Source: Streptomyces venezuelae ATCC 10712
Lineage (GTDB): Bacteria; Actinomycetota; Actinomycetes; Streptomycetales; Streptomycetaceae
Assembly (NCBI RefSeq): GCF_008639165.1
Contig: NZ_CP029197.1
Span: forward strand, 62,001-126,000
DNA length: 64,000 bases
Direction: 5' to 3'
Shown here: piece after piece, positions 25,123 through 33,453 of the stretch
Layout of the letters: each line of letters begins with the position of its first letter
Numbering within the stretch: the stretch's first letter is position 1
The notes under the pieces: generated by a model
The model's input: the letters and a program-made list of their open reading frames with translations, nothing else
The model's database searches: none
Told to the model about the DNA's origin: nothing
Position numbers and translations under genes: made by a program

Positions 25123-25352
25123 ACACGCTGAAAGGAGGTGATCCGAGAACATGGTTTCTTTTCGGATTCGTGAGGTGACTGCGGGCTAACGGCCTGCCGT
25201 CGCACTCTGTGCACCTCGGCAGTTCGTCTGCCGAAAACCACGCAGTCACCCGACCCGTGGGCCGCCGGTAGATCCGGCCGGCTCCCGTCCGAACTCGAGC
25301 GGACGGGACCAGGCCCACGGGTCGTCTGCGTTTCCGGGCCCACCGCGCCCGG
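25123..25352 (+). promoter_or_regulatory. Structured leader RNA with uORF and alternative hairpins
   Basis: Perfect stems read directly from the sequence are: GGTGACTGCG 25174-25183 with 25241-25250; TCGGCAG 25216-25222 with 25228-25234; GACCCGTGGGCC 25252-25263 with 25312-25323, enclosing GCCGG 25264-25268/25274-25278 and TCCCGTCCG 25283-25291/25300-25308, so a three-way junction; and CCGGGC 25334-25339/25347-25352. CTGCCG at 25194-25199 competes with 25228-25233 for CGGCAG, giving mutually exclusive hairpins. The left arm of the first stem lies inside the uORF, so translation should decide the fold. This looks like an attenuator; target gene uncertain. Confidence 0.7.
25151..25189 (+). CDS. 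12-codon leader peptide (MVSFRIREVTAG) with extended SD
   Basis: ATG 25151 to TAA 25187-25189. Upstream, GAAAGGAGGTGATCC (25130-25144) is complementary to the 3' end of 16S rRNA over 15 nt, far more than a normal SD. The GGAGG-to-ATG gap is 12 nt. Codons 8-11 form one arm of a 10-bp stem with 25241-25250. The peptide is probably a ribosome-placement device rather than a functional product. Confidence 0.65.
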   Translation: MVSFRIREVTAG

Positions 25353-25477
25353 GCGCAGGGCGGCTACGGAGCGTCGCGACCACCGTGACCTGGTGGTCCG
25401 GCCGCCGGCCGACGAACAAGGGCCCGCCGTCCCGACGCGATCGTCGAGGCAAGGGCGCACACGGAGCCCGCGGCTCG

Positions 25478-25526
25478 CCCGTTCAAGATCGACCCCCGTT
25501 CAAGATCGAGCCCCGTTCAAGATCGA
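25478..25526 (+). repeat. Three 17-bp direct repeats (GTTCAAGATCGA core)
   Basis: GTTCAAGATCGA starts at 25481, 25498 and 25515, a 17-bp period with CCC/CCCC joins. The repeats sit at the edge of the dehydratase remnant and may mark slippage or a deletion scar. Confidence 0.75.
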
Positions 25527-25529
25527 CCG

Positions 25530-25734
25530 GAGAACTTTCTCGCCGGTGCCGAAGCCGTGCCGGAACGCCGGATCGCCGACGCGATGGCGTATCTCTGGCA
25601 GTACGGCCGCGCTGTCACCGAGCCGTCCAGCGCCGTGGCGTTCGCCGGGCTTCTCCAGGCGACCGGACCGGCTGCCGGCCGGCCCGGTCGGCGCGGTGCT
25701 GCCCAGCGACACCATCGACCGGAAAGACACCTCC
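25530..25734 (+). pseudogene. C-terminal remnant of a threonine dehydratase-like PLP enzyme
   Basis: In frame with 25557 the DNA reads ...ADAMAYLWQYGRAVTEPSSA, then VAFAGLLQATG. This is the pattern of the C-terminal part of the threonine/serine dehydratase catalytic domain (a helix, then xVEPSGAVxxAALL). After a one-base shift the next frame gives PVGAVLPSDTID, matching the following conserved strand (VxVVLSGGN). The PLP-lysine region is absent. A gene has been reduced to its 3' end and frameshifted. The leader RNA may once have served this gene. Confidence 0.5.
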
Positions 25735-27144
25735 ATGCAGCCCATGCTCCTGTCGACCATCGCCGAGGTCGTCGGCGGCACCCTCGCCGACGCCCCCGAC
25801 CCCGAAGCCCTCGTGACCGCGCCGGCCGTGTTCGACTCCCGCAAGGCCGAGCCCGGCGCCCTCTTCGTGGCCCTGCCCGGCGAGCAGGCCGACGGCCACG
25901 ACTACGCCCTCTCCGCCGTGAAGGCGGGCGCCGCCGCGGTGCTCGCCACGCGGCCGGTCGGAGTCCCCGCGATTCTCGTCGACGACGTCCTCGCCGCCTT
26001 CGGCCGCCTCGGCCGGCACCTCGTCGCGCACACCCTGGTGGACACCAAGATCGTCGCGATCACCGGGTCCGCCGGGAAGACGTCGACCAAGGACCTCATC
26101 GCCCAGCTGCTTCCGGCCGCCGGCCGAGTGGTGGCCACGCCGGAGTCCTTCAACAACGAGATCGGCCTGCCCCTCACCATCTCCATGGCCGACCCGTCCA
26201 CGGACTACCTCGTCCTGGAAATGGGCGCCCGCGGCATCGGCCACATCCGCGACCTCACCCGTATCGCTCCCCCGCACATCTCCGTCGTCACCAACGTCGG
26301 CACAGCCCACATCGGCGAGTTCGGCGGCCGGGACAAGATCGCCGTGGCCAAGGGCGAGATCGTCGAAGCCCTGCCGGCCTCCGGCCTTGCGGTCCTCAAC
26401 GCCGACGATCCGCTCGTGCTGGCCATGGCCGCACGCACCACCGCCCGCGTCTCCTCCTTCGGCCTCTCCGACGAGGCCACCGTCCGCGCCACCGACGTCA
26501 CCGTCGACGCCTTCGGCCGCGCCACCTACACCCTCACCACACCGGAGGGCAGCGCCCCCGTCTCCCTCCAGCTGGTCGGCGCCCCGCAGGTCTCCAACTC
26601 CCTGGCCGCCGCGGCCGTCGCCCGCGAGGCGGGCCTGAGCGTCGCCGACATCGCGGACCTGCTGTCCGCGGCGACCGCGCGGTCCCGTTGGCGTATGGAG
26701 GTCTCCGCCCGGGCGGACGGCGTCACCGTCGTCAACGACGCCTACAACGCGAATCCCGACTCCATGCGCTCCTCCCTGGAGGCCCTGGCCACGATGGCCC
26801 GCGGCCCTGAGCAGCGGGCCATCGCCGTCCTCGGCAAGATGAACGAGCTCGGCTCCGAGTCCCGGGCCGCACACGAGGGGATCGGGCGGATCGCCGCCGC
26901 GCTCGACCTGGACCGGATCGTCTTCGTGGGTGGGGAAGAGGCCGGGTGGATGCGGCAGGCCGCGGCCGCGGCCGGGGCCGGCGGGCGCGCCGTACACGTG
27001 CCCGACCAGGACGCCGCCCTCCAGCACCTGAGCGACACTCTGAGGGCCGGGGACGTCGTCCTGGTGAAGGCGTCCCGAGGGATCCAGCTCCAACGGCTCG
27101 CCGAGCGGCTGCTGCAGCCCGACCCCGGGCCCACCGCCGACTAG
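25735..27144 (+). CDS. murF: MurF-type UDP-MurNAc-tripeptide:D-Ala-D-Ala ligase (probable paralogue)
   Basis: This 469-aa Mur ligase has all three domains: the N-terminal UDP-binding domain with VFDSRKAEPGALFVAL, the ATP-binding GSAGKTSTKD P-loop with VLEMGARGIGHI and the NVGTAHIGEFGG motif, and the C-terminal domain with NDAYNANPDSM. It adds a D-alanyl dipeptide to the peptidoglycan precursor in the cytoplasm. It is not in a dcw cell-division cluster here, so it is probably a second copy. ATG 25735 has only a weak SD (GGAAAG, 8-9 nt). Its neighbours are a class A beta-lactamase and a structured leader, suggesting a cell-wall-stress or D-Ala-D-X variant role, not proven. Confidence 0.9.
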   Translation: MQPMLLSTIAEVVGGTLADAPDPEALVTAPAVFDSRKAEPGALFVALPGEQADGHDYALSAVKAGAAAVLATRPVGVPAILVDDVLAAFGRLGRHLVAHTLVDTKIVAITGSAGKTSTKDLIAQLLPAAGRVVATPESFNNEIGLPLTISMADPSTDYLVLEMGARGIGHIRDLTRIAPPHISVVTNVGTAHIGEFGGRDKIAVAKGEIVEALPASGLAVLNADDPLVLAMAARTTARVSSFGLSDEATVRATDVTVDAFGRATYTLTTPEGSAPVSLQLVGAPQVSNSLAAAAVAREAGLSVADIADLLSAATARSRWRMEVSARADGVTVVNDAYNANPDSMRSSLEALATMARGPEQRAIAVLGKMNELGSESRAAHEGIGRIAAALDLDRIVFVGGEEAGWMRQAAAAAGAGGRAVHVPDQDAALQHLSDTLRAGDVVLVKASRGIQLQRLAERLLQPDPGPTAD

Positions 27145-27184
27145 AGCCGGGGCACTCCCTTCGGTGGCACCCCGCCCTAGAGGG

Positions 27185-27700
27185 CTAGTAGTAGCCCTTC
27201 GCTCCGTCGAGCAGTTCTCTCACGATGTCCGCGTGCCCGGCGTGCCGTCCGGTTTCCTCGACGAGGTGGATGAGCATCCAGCGCAGATTGGCCTGGCCGG
27301 AGCGGAAGTCGGGGTGGCGGCCGACGTCGTCCAGGGAGGCCGCGGCCACGATCTCGTTGCTTCGGGCGCACTGGGCCTCGTACTCGGTGAGCAGCTGCTT
27401 CAGTGAGGTGCCGTCGGTGCGCCAGGTGGCGTCCTCGTCGGTCTCGTCGAAGGACGGGTTCTGTGTCTTGTCGCCGCCCAGGAACAGCACCTCCAGCCAG
27501 GTGTGCTCGACCCAGCGCATGTGGCTGATGAGTCCGGCCATCGTCATCACTGGCGAGGTCGGGAGGACGGAGCGGTGTGCGTCGGCCTCGCTGAGGCCGT
27601 CGCACTTCCACCGCAGGATCTGCCGTTGCAGATCCAACCAGCCTATGAGCGCGGTGCGTTCGTCCGCCTGAAAGGGGGGACGCTCAAGAGAGGGTGCCAT
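27185..27700 (-). CDS. DinB-superfamily protein (DUF664 type)
   Basis: This 171-aa four-helix-bundle protein has the metal-site histidines in place: H in LISHMRWVEHTW and HAGHADIVREL near the end. DUF664/DinB proteins include mycothiol- and bacillithiol-dependent S-transferases in actinomycetes. No signal peptide. It converges on murF with a 40-bp gap and has no operon partner. Substrate unknown. Confidence 0.88.
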   Translation of the reverse strand: MAPSLERPPFQADERTALIGWLDLQRQILRWKCDGLSEADAHRSVLPTSPVMTMAGLISHMRWVEHTWLEVLFLGGDKTQNPSFDETDEDATWRTDGTSLKQLLTEYEAQCARSNEIVAAASLDDVGRHPDFRSGQANLRWMLIHLVEETGRHAGHADIVRELLDGAKGYY

Positions 27701-27752
27701 GCCTGCACCTTAGGCCGTGTTCTGAAAATCGTCTCTGTGCTTTCGGCAGGGG

Positions 27753-30017
27753 TCAGGCGGAGAGGTTGAACTCACGGCTGTCCTGGACGAGTTCCACTCG
27801 TTCTCCGGGGCCGAACGGCCCCTGCCACGCGCCTGTGCCCCGGTAGAGGAACGGTGCCGGGATGGCGTCGTTGATGTCGGCCGCGTACAGGTCGGGCTTG
27901 CCGTCGCGGTCGGTGTCGCCGGGGCCGATCAGGTCGTCGTAGTTCTGCCAGCCGCCGCCGAGGCGGGTCCGGGCGGCGAAGGTGCCGTCGCCCTTGCCGA
28001 GGTACAGCCAGAGGACGCCGGCGCGGTCGCAGGCGACCAGGTCGCCGGCGGCGGCGCCGGCGAGGTTGCCGGTCGCGACGATCCGGTCGTACGTCTGCCA
28101 GCCGCCGCTCCCGATCAGCCGGCGGGCGGCGAAGGGAGCGGTCGCGGAGCCCGTGCTCCGGTACAGCCAGAGGCGGCCGGACCCGTCGGTGGCGACGAGG
28201 TCGGGGCGGCCATCGCCGGTGAGGTCGCTGCCGCCCGTCAGGAGGGTGTACGCCTGCCAGCCGCCGCCGATCCGGGTGCGCGTGGTGAACGGGGCCTTGC
28301 CGTTGCCGGTGCCCTGGTACAGCCAGAGCACCCCACTCCGGTCGCGGGCGACGAGCTCGGGGGCGGCGGCCCCGGCGATGTTGCCGGTGGCCTCGATCCG
28401 GTCGTACGCCTGCCAGCCGCCGCCGACGAGCGAGTCCGGGTTCTGGTAGGCCTCGCGCCACCCCTCCCTGTAGTGGACGTCCTGGAGCCACAGGTTGCCG
28501 GATTGGTCGCGGGCCAGGATGTCCGGGGAGCCGTCGCTGTCGTAGTCGTGCGCGCCGGTCTTGCGGGTGACCGTGAAGGAGCCGGACGCCTTCAGTGTGG
28601 GCCCGACGCGGTTGAGCGGGCTCGCGCTGATCTCCCAGGTGTACGGGCCGGCCGAGGCGGAGGTCCAGAAGTTGGGGTTTCCCTGCCAGTTGAGCGTGCC
28701 GTTCCAGTCGAACCGGGTCGGCTGCGGATCCGCGCCCCGCTCCGGCTGGGCGACGTACTCCGTGATCGACTCGCCCGTGCGGGTGTTGCGGAAAGTGACC
28801 CACATGGTGACGTTCGTCCGGCTGAGCACCCAGGACATGGGGAGCTTGCCGCCGGTGAGGTCCAGGTCCACCGTCGTCGGGACGGCCTGGCCGAGCAGCG
28901 TGACCTGCGTCGGCTTGCCCGTCGCGGCGAGCCGGGTGGCGACCGGGACTCCGTCCGTGCCGGGCGCGACCCGGTAGAGGCCCTCGCCACCGGCCACGGT
29001 GCCGCCGAGAAAGCCGAGGGTGTCCCCGGCGGTCTCGAAACCGGACACCGTGTGGTCGAGGACTTTGCGTGTGGTGGTGCCGGTGAGGCTGCGGGCGGTC
29101 AGCGGGATGAGCGTGCTCGCTTCCTCCGCCAGCAGCCCTCCGGGCCGGGAGTAGGTGACCCAGTCCCCGGCAAGGCCGAGGAGCAGTCTCCCCGGTGTGG
29201 GCATCGGGAAGCGCTGGACCTTCTGGGTGGAGCGGTCGAGGACGACGACGCTCGTACCCCCACCCGAGTCGTACTCGGTCCAGGCGACGTACCCGGAGGA
29301 GAAAGCGTAGGCGGACCACTCCATCGGGCCTCCGGCCGGGATCGGGCGGGAGGAGGTCACGGTGGCGGAGTCGAGGTCCACGATCGCCAGGTGCTCGGCG
29401 GCCGCTGTCGTCCCCTCACCGGTGAAGTACCTCACCAGCGCCTCGCCGTCGGCGCCCGCCACCACGTGCAGCTCGAACGCGCCCTCGGGCAGCCCGGTCA
29501 CCGTCCGACGCACCGGTCCGTCCGGGCCGGGAGAGTAGACGTCCAGGGGGCCGTGGCCGGAGAGATCGGCTCGGAAGAAGAGGTGGGAGCCGACGGCTCC
29601 CGCGTACCGGTCCCAGTTCAGCGGCACCGAGAAGAGGTCCGTGCCCGTGGCCAAGTCCTGCAAGGTGGTGGTGGCACGGGTGTGGAGGACCGCGATGTCC
29701 GAGTCGCGGGAGAGGTGGAGACGGGACGTGTACGGGAAGGTGGTCACCGCCCCGTCGGCCAGGCGGGTCCAGCGGACGAGGGTGTAGTCGTCCGCGTCCT
29801 GGCTCAGGAACCCGGTCCGGCCCATGCCCAGGACCTTGTCGCCGGGCTTGAGGACGGGCGCTGTGGCGTCCGCCGTCGCCGCGGGCGCGGCGCCGGGCAG
29901 GGAGCCGGTCCCGGTGGCGGCGCCGGCGGGGAGGACGGCGGGGCCGGCGGTGGCCATCAGGACGACGGCGACGAACGCGCCGAGACGGCGGACGGCGGTG
30001 GATCTGGGGCGGCTCAC
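27753..30017 (-). CDS. Secreted FG-GAP/VCBS-repeat beta-propeller protein
   Basis: This 754-aa protein has a signal peptide (LGAFVAVVLMATAGPAVLPAGAAT). Residues 50-460 or so look like an N-terminal seven-blade-like region. A short Ig-like segment and about five FG-GAP repeats follow (GDTDRDGKPDLYA, DSDGSPDILARD, LTGDGRPDLVATD), each with a GGGWQ-Y motif. The Asp-rich loops suggest Ca2+ binding. GTG 30017 has GAGG 9 nt upstream. Such proteins are abundant and uncharacterised in Streptomyces; a carbohydrate- or surface-binding role is a guess. Confidence 0.85.
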   Translation of the reverse strand: MSRPRSTAVRRLGAFVAVVLMATAGPAVLPAGAATGTGSLPGAAPAATADATAPVLKPGDKVLGMGRTGFLSQDADDYTLVRWTRLADGAVTTFPYTSRLHLSRDSDIAVLHTRATTTLQDLATGTDLFSVPLNWDRYAGAVGSHLFFRADLSGHGPLDVYSPGPDGPVRRTVTGLPEGAFELHVVAGADGEALVRYFTGEGTTAAAEHLAIVDLDSATVTSSRPIPAGGPMEWSAYAFSSGYVAWTEYDSGGGTSVVVLDRSTQKVQRFPMPTPGRLLLGLAGDWVTYSRPGGLLAEEASTLIPLTARSLTGTTTRKVLDHTVSGFETAGDTLGFLGGTVAGGEGLYRVAPGTDGVPVATRLAATGKPTQVTLLGQAVPTTVDLDLTGGKLPMSWVLSRTNVTMWVTFRNTRTGESITEYVAQPERGADPQPTRFDWNGTLNWQGNPNFWTSASAGPYTWEISASPLNRVGPTLKASGSFTVTRKTGAHDYDSDGSPDILARDQSGNLWLQDVHYREGWREAYQNPDSLVGGGWQAYDRIEATGNIAGAAAPELVARDRSGVLWLYQGTGNGKAPFTTRTRIGGGWQAYTLLTGGSDLTGDGRPDLVATDGSGRLWLYRSTGSATAPFAARRLIGSGGWQTYDRIVATGNLAGAAAGDLVACDRAGVLWLYLGKGDGTFAARTRLGGGWQNYDDLIGPGDTDRDGKPDLYAADINDAIPAPFLYRGTGAWQGPFGPGERVELVQDSREFNLSA

Positions 30018-30201
30018 GGAGTGGTGCCTCTCAGGAGTGCGGAGGGGTCCGGTCAGGACATGAGGTCGTGCTCGTACTGGCGCGCCCGAGGCGTTGCAGC
30101 CCTTCCTCCCCAGGAGCGCGCGGCGGCACGACACGCCACGCCCGCATGACCCACGAGGCGCCCCGAGGGTTGTGCGTCGGACCGAAGAACCCTGTAATCC
30201 G

Positions 30202-30939
30202 TCAGGTCCGGCGAGCTCTACCGTTCTCCCTCCCAAGGGCCGTGTCCGCCGCGGCGGCGGCCTGAGTCAGGAGCGCCGTGGGTGAGGGCATGACGGCGTA
30301 CCAGGTGTTCGCGCTCTCGTCGGCGGCCGGGGCCCAGGCCGCCACCACGGGGAGTTCACAGTGGTCGCCGGCTTCCAGTGGGGGCAGCGTCCAGGACATG
30401 CCGTGGTAGTCGCCGTAGTCCACGCCCCACGTGCTGAACGAATGATCGTGTACCTCGTCGATCAGGGCTGTCCACCGCCGGGGTACCTCGCCCGCGTCGG
30501 CGGCCTGGCAGATCGCCTCCTCGTCGCTGCCTCCGACGGTGAGCCGGGTCGTCTCGTCCTCCACCGTGATCGCAGCCAGCGCCTGCCCCCCGTCGTACCC
30601 TCCGCCGGTGCCCTCCGGCAGTCCGGCCGAGAACCGCACCCGCTCCAGCGGGGTGAGGGCGTCGATCCGCCAGACCACCGCGCGGCAGCCGGTCAGCGGC
30701 CCCCAGTGCTCGGGGTCGAGTGCGGGATCGTGCGGGGTCAGCAGCAGTTCGACGCGGGCACCGGGTGTCACCCAACGGGAGACCGTGCGGTCACCCGGCA
30801 GCTGGAACTGCTCGTCGGGCCGCAGCGGAAGGGTGGTGTTCCCGATGGTCGTGACGAAGGCCAGCGGGCCGAAGGGCGTGTGGATGGTCGGCTGTTCGGA
30901 GGAACGCAGCGGGGTACGCGGGAGGCTGGGAAGCAGCAT
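30202..30939 (-). CDS. Conserved hypothetical protein
   Basis: This 245-aa soluble protein has no family that I recognise. It has many aromatic and acidic residues (FSTWGVDYGDYHGMSW, LPPLEAGDHCELPVVAAWAP), no signal peptide or membrane segment, and an Ala-rich C-terminal helix. The codon bias is normal for the host, and ATG 30939 is the first good start. It is divergent from the nicotinate phosphoribosyltransferase gene, 115 bp away. No function assigned. Confidence 0.75.
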   Translation of the reverse strand: MLLPSLPRTPLRSSEQPTIHTPFGPLAFVTTIGNTTLPLRPDEQFQLPGDRTVSRWVTPGARVELLLTPHDPALDPEHWGPLTGCRAVVWRIDALTPLERVRFSAGLPEGTGGGYDGGQALAAITVEDETTRLTVGGSDEEAICQAADAGEVPRRWTALIDEVHDHSFSTWGVDYGDYHGMSWTLPPLEAGDHCELPVVAAWAPAADESANTWYAVMPSPTALLTQAAAAADTALGRENGRARRT

Positions 30940-31054
30940 CGGGGCAGCGTAGCCTCGGTGTCCAGGCGGAGAGCAGCCCGTTTCGTCGAACGTTCGTTCC
31001 CTTTCTTGTGGTCGTCCCCGTGCGGGGTGGCGCGGGGCCGCGCATGCTCGAAGC

Positions 31055-32413
31055 ATGTCCCTGGTGACCACCACCGACCTGTACGAGGTCACGATGGCGC
31101 TCTCGTACCTGCGGGAGGACATGCGGGCGCCGGCCACCTTCAGTCTGTTCGTGCGTGATCTTCCGCCGGAGCGTGGGTTCCTCGTCGCCGCCGGTCTCGA
31201 ACCGGCCCTCGACTACCTGTCCCGCTTCCGCGTGGGCCGCTCCGACGTGCAGGAGTTCGCCGAGGTGCTGAAGCGGCCGGTGGAGGACTTCGCGCCGCTG
31301 CACGGTCTGAGCTTCGACGGGGAGGTCCGCGCGGTGCCCGAGGGACGGCTCGTCCTCTCCGGTGAGCCGCTCCTGGAGGTCACCGCTCCCCTGCCGCAGG
31401 CGCAGCTGGTGGAGCCGTATCTGCTGTCCCTCCTCTGCCATCAGACGGCGGTCGCCTCCAAGGCGGCCCGGTGTGTGCTCGCCGCCGCCGGCCGGCCGCT
31501 GGTGGACTTCTCGCTGCGCCGGGCGCACGGGCCCGAGGCCGGGATGCAGGCGGCGCGGCTCTGCGCGCTGGTCGGGTTCGCCGGCACCAGCAACGTGGCC
31601 GCCGCACGTCGGTACGGCATCCCCGCCGCGGGCACGATGGCCCACTCGTACGTCGAGGCCTTCGACTGGGAGGAGCGGGCGTTCCGGGCGTTCGCCCGGA
31701 CCCATCCGGGGCCGGTGACCTTCCTGGTCGACACCTACGACACGGAGCGGGGCGTCGCGACCGCCGCGCGGGTCCTCAGGGACCTCCGCCTGGGTCCCGG
31801 CTGTGCGATCCGTCTGGACAGCGGCGACCTGGGCGCGCTGGCCCGCCGGGCCCGTGCCGCGCTGGACGAGGCGGGGCTGCGGGACGTGCGGATCATCGCG
31901 AGCGGAGGTCTGGACGAGTACGCCGTCGCCGCTCTCGTACGGGAGGGCGCGCCGATCGACGCGTACGCCGTGGGGACGAAGGTCGGCACGGCCGCCGACG
32001 CCCCGTATCTGGACGCGGTGTACAAGCTCGTCGAGTACGACGGCCGGCCCGTCATGAAGCTCTCCTCGGCCAAGGCGACGGCGCCGGGCCCCAAGCAGGT
32101 CTTCCGCGGCCCCGGCCTGCGGGACGTCATCGGCCTGGCGAACGAAGAGCCGCCCGAGGGCACCGAACCACTGCTGCGGACCGTGATGCGCGGCGGACTG
32201 CGCACCGAACCGCCCGACCCCCCGGCCGCCGCCCGCGCCCGCTTCGAAACCGATCTCGCCGCGCTGCCGGAGGAAGCCCGGCGCATCGACGCCCCGGTGG
32301 CACCACGGCCCACCGTGTCCACCCGTCTCACGGTCCTGACGACCGTCGTACGGCACCGGCTCGAAGCGCGCACCGGCGCCGGGCGACGCCCCGGGGAGAA
32401 GGCGCCGGAATGA
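31055..32413 (+). CDS. pncB: Nicotinate phosphoribosyltransferase
   Basis: This 452-aa protein follows the NaPRTase family: TTDLYEVTMALSYL at the start, the FSLFVRDLPPERGFLVAAGL segment, a catalytic His region in DFSLRRAHGPEAGMQAAR, DTYDTERG and the PRPP-binding RLDSGDLGALAR with IIASGGLDEY. It converts nicotinate and PRPP to nicotinate mononucleotide in NAD salvage. Its stop overlaps the start of the ion-channel gene (ATGA, 32410-32413). The C-terminal 60 or so residues are poorly conserved. Confidence 0.92.
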   Translation: MSLVTTTDLYEVTMALSYLREDMRAPATFSLFVRDLPPERGFLVAAGLEPALDYLSRFRVGRSDVQEFAEVLKRPVEDFAPLHGLSFDGEVRAVPEGRLVLSGEPLLEVTAPLPQAQLVEPYLLSLLCHQTAVASKAARCVLAAAGRPLVDFSLRRAHGPEAGMQAARLCALVGFAGTSNVAAARRYGIPAAGTMAHSYVEAFDWEERAFRAFARTHPGPVTFLVDTYDTERGVATAARVLRDLRLGPGCAIRLDSGDLGALARRARAALDEAGLRDVRIIASGGLDEYAVAALVREGAPIDAYAVGTKVGTAADAPYLDAVYKLVEYDGRPVMKLSSAKATAPGPKQVFRGPGLRDVIGLANEEPPEGTEPLLRTVMRGGLRTEPPDPPAAARARFETDLAALPEEARRIDAPVAPRPTVSTRLTVLTTVVRHRLEARTGAGRRPGEKAPE

Positions 32414-33333
32414 CGTGGCTTCCCGTCCTGGCGGGTGCCGCCCTGATCCTGTTCGTCCTGCGGGACATCTTCCACACGCTCTGGCACCCGACCCGCCACG
32501 GCGGGCTGAGCAGGCTGGTCATGCGCCAGGTGTGGCGCTTGTCGACCCACCACGGCGACCGGTGGCGGCCGGCCGGGCTCTCGGGACCACTGGGCATGCT
32601 CGTGGTCGTCGCCGTCTGGGCCCTCACCGTGGCCGTCGGCTGGGCGCTGGTCTACTGGCCGTACATGCCGGACGGCTTCTCGTACGCGAGCGGTCTCACC
32701 CCCGCCGAACACGCGGGCCCGATCGACGCCCTGTACATCTCCCTGGTCACCCTGGCCACTCTGGGGCTCGGAGACATCGCTCCCACCGCGGGCTGGCTGC
32801 GCGTCCTCGCGCCGATCGAGGCCCTGGTGGGCTTCGTGCTGCTGTCGGCGACCGTCGCCTGGCTCCTCGGCATCTACCCGGCGCTCGCCCGCCGCAGGGC
32901 GCTCGCGCTGCGGCTCTCCCACGTGCGCCGCAGCCGCGTCACCGCCGAGGCGCTCGACTCCGCCGGCGGAGCCGCCCTCCTCGACGGGCTCTCCTCCGAG
33001 CTGTCGACCGTCACGGTCGACTTCCTGCAGTACGCCGAGTCGTACTACTTCTACGACGGCGACGAGAACACCTCCCTGCCCGGCCAGCTCGGTTACGCGG
33101 CCGGTCTGGCGGACGAAGCGGCGCGGGCCCGACACCCCGACGTCAGGCTCTCCGCCTCGGTGCTGCACACGGCGCTGCGCGATCTGGCCACCGTGCTCGA
33201 CGAGCGCTTCCTGCGCACGGGCGGGCCCCCTGAGCGGGTCTTCGCGGCGTACGCCGCCGACCACGGACGCTCCGGGGCGGGGACCGGCCCGGGTCGTGGC
33301 GACGGGGGCGGAGCGGGATCTGGGCGACCCTGA
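32410..33333 (+). CDS. Two-helix ion channel (potassium-channel-like)
   Basis: This 307-aa membrane protein has an N-terminal helix (WLPVLAGAALILFVLRDIFHTLWHP), then LGMLVVVAVWALTVAVGWALVYWPY, a pore loop with the filter-like TLATLGLGDIAP, and an inner helix LIEALVGFVLLSATVAWLLGI. The filter reads TLGLGD rather than the K+ consensus TVGYGD. A soluble C-terminal part of about 140 residues follows. It is translationally coupled to the NaPRTase gene, an unexplained pairing. Ion selectivity is uncertain because of the filter. Confidence 0.8.
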   Translation: MTWLPVLAGAALILFVLRDIFHTLWHPTRHGGLSRLVMRQVWRLSTHHGDRWRPAGLSGPLGMLVVVAVWALTVAVGWALVYWPYMPDGFSYASGLTPAEHAGPIDALYISLVTLATLGLGDIAPTAGWLRVLAPIEALVGFVLLSATVAWLLGIYPALARRRALALRLSHVRRSRVTAEALDSAGGAALLDGLSSELSTVTVDFLQYAESYYFYDGDENTSLPGQLGYAAGLADEAARARHPDVRLSASVLHTALRDLATVLDERFLRTGGPPERVFAAYAADHGRSGAGTGPGRGDGGGAGSGRP

Positions 33334-33453
33334 ATCGTCCATGACGGCACCGCCGGTGGGGGTCACTCCGGACCCGGACGGCGCGGTGTCCCGGGGGCCG
33401 GTCCGGTGACGCGCGCGGTCCGCGTCGTCTCAGCGCCCCGGGCACCGCTTCCG

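Noticed and set aside
25130-25144. Considered as a displaced fragment of rRNA antisense sequence
   Set aside because: The match is only the SD-anti-SD region and sits exactly before an ATG; function as an extended SD is the simpler reading.
28000-28450. Repeated GGCGGCTGGCAG-type DNA
   Set aside because: It encodes the FG-GAP protein repeats (GGGWQ-Y).
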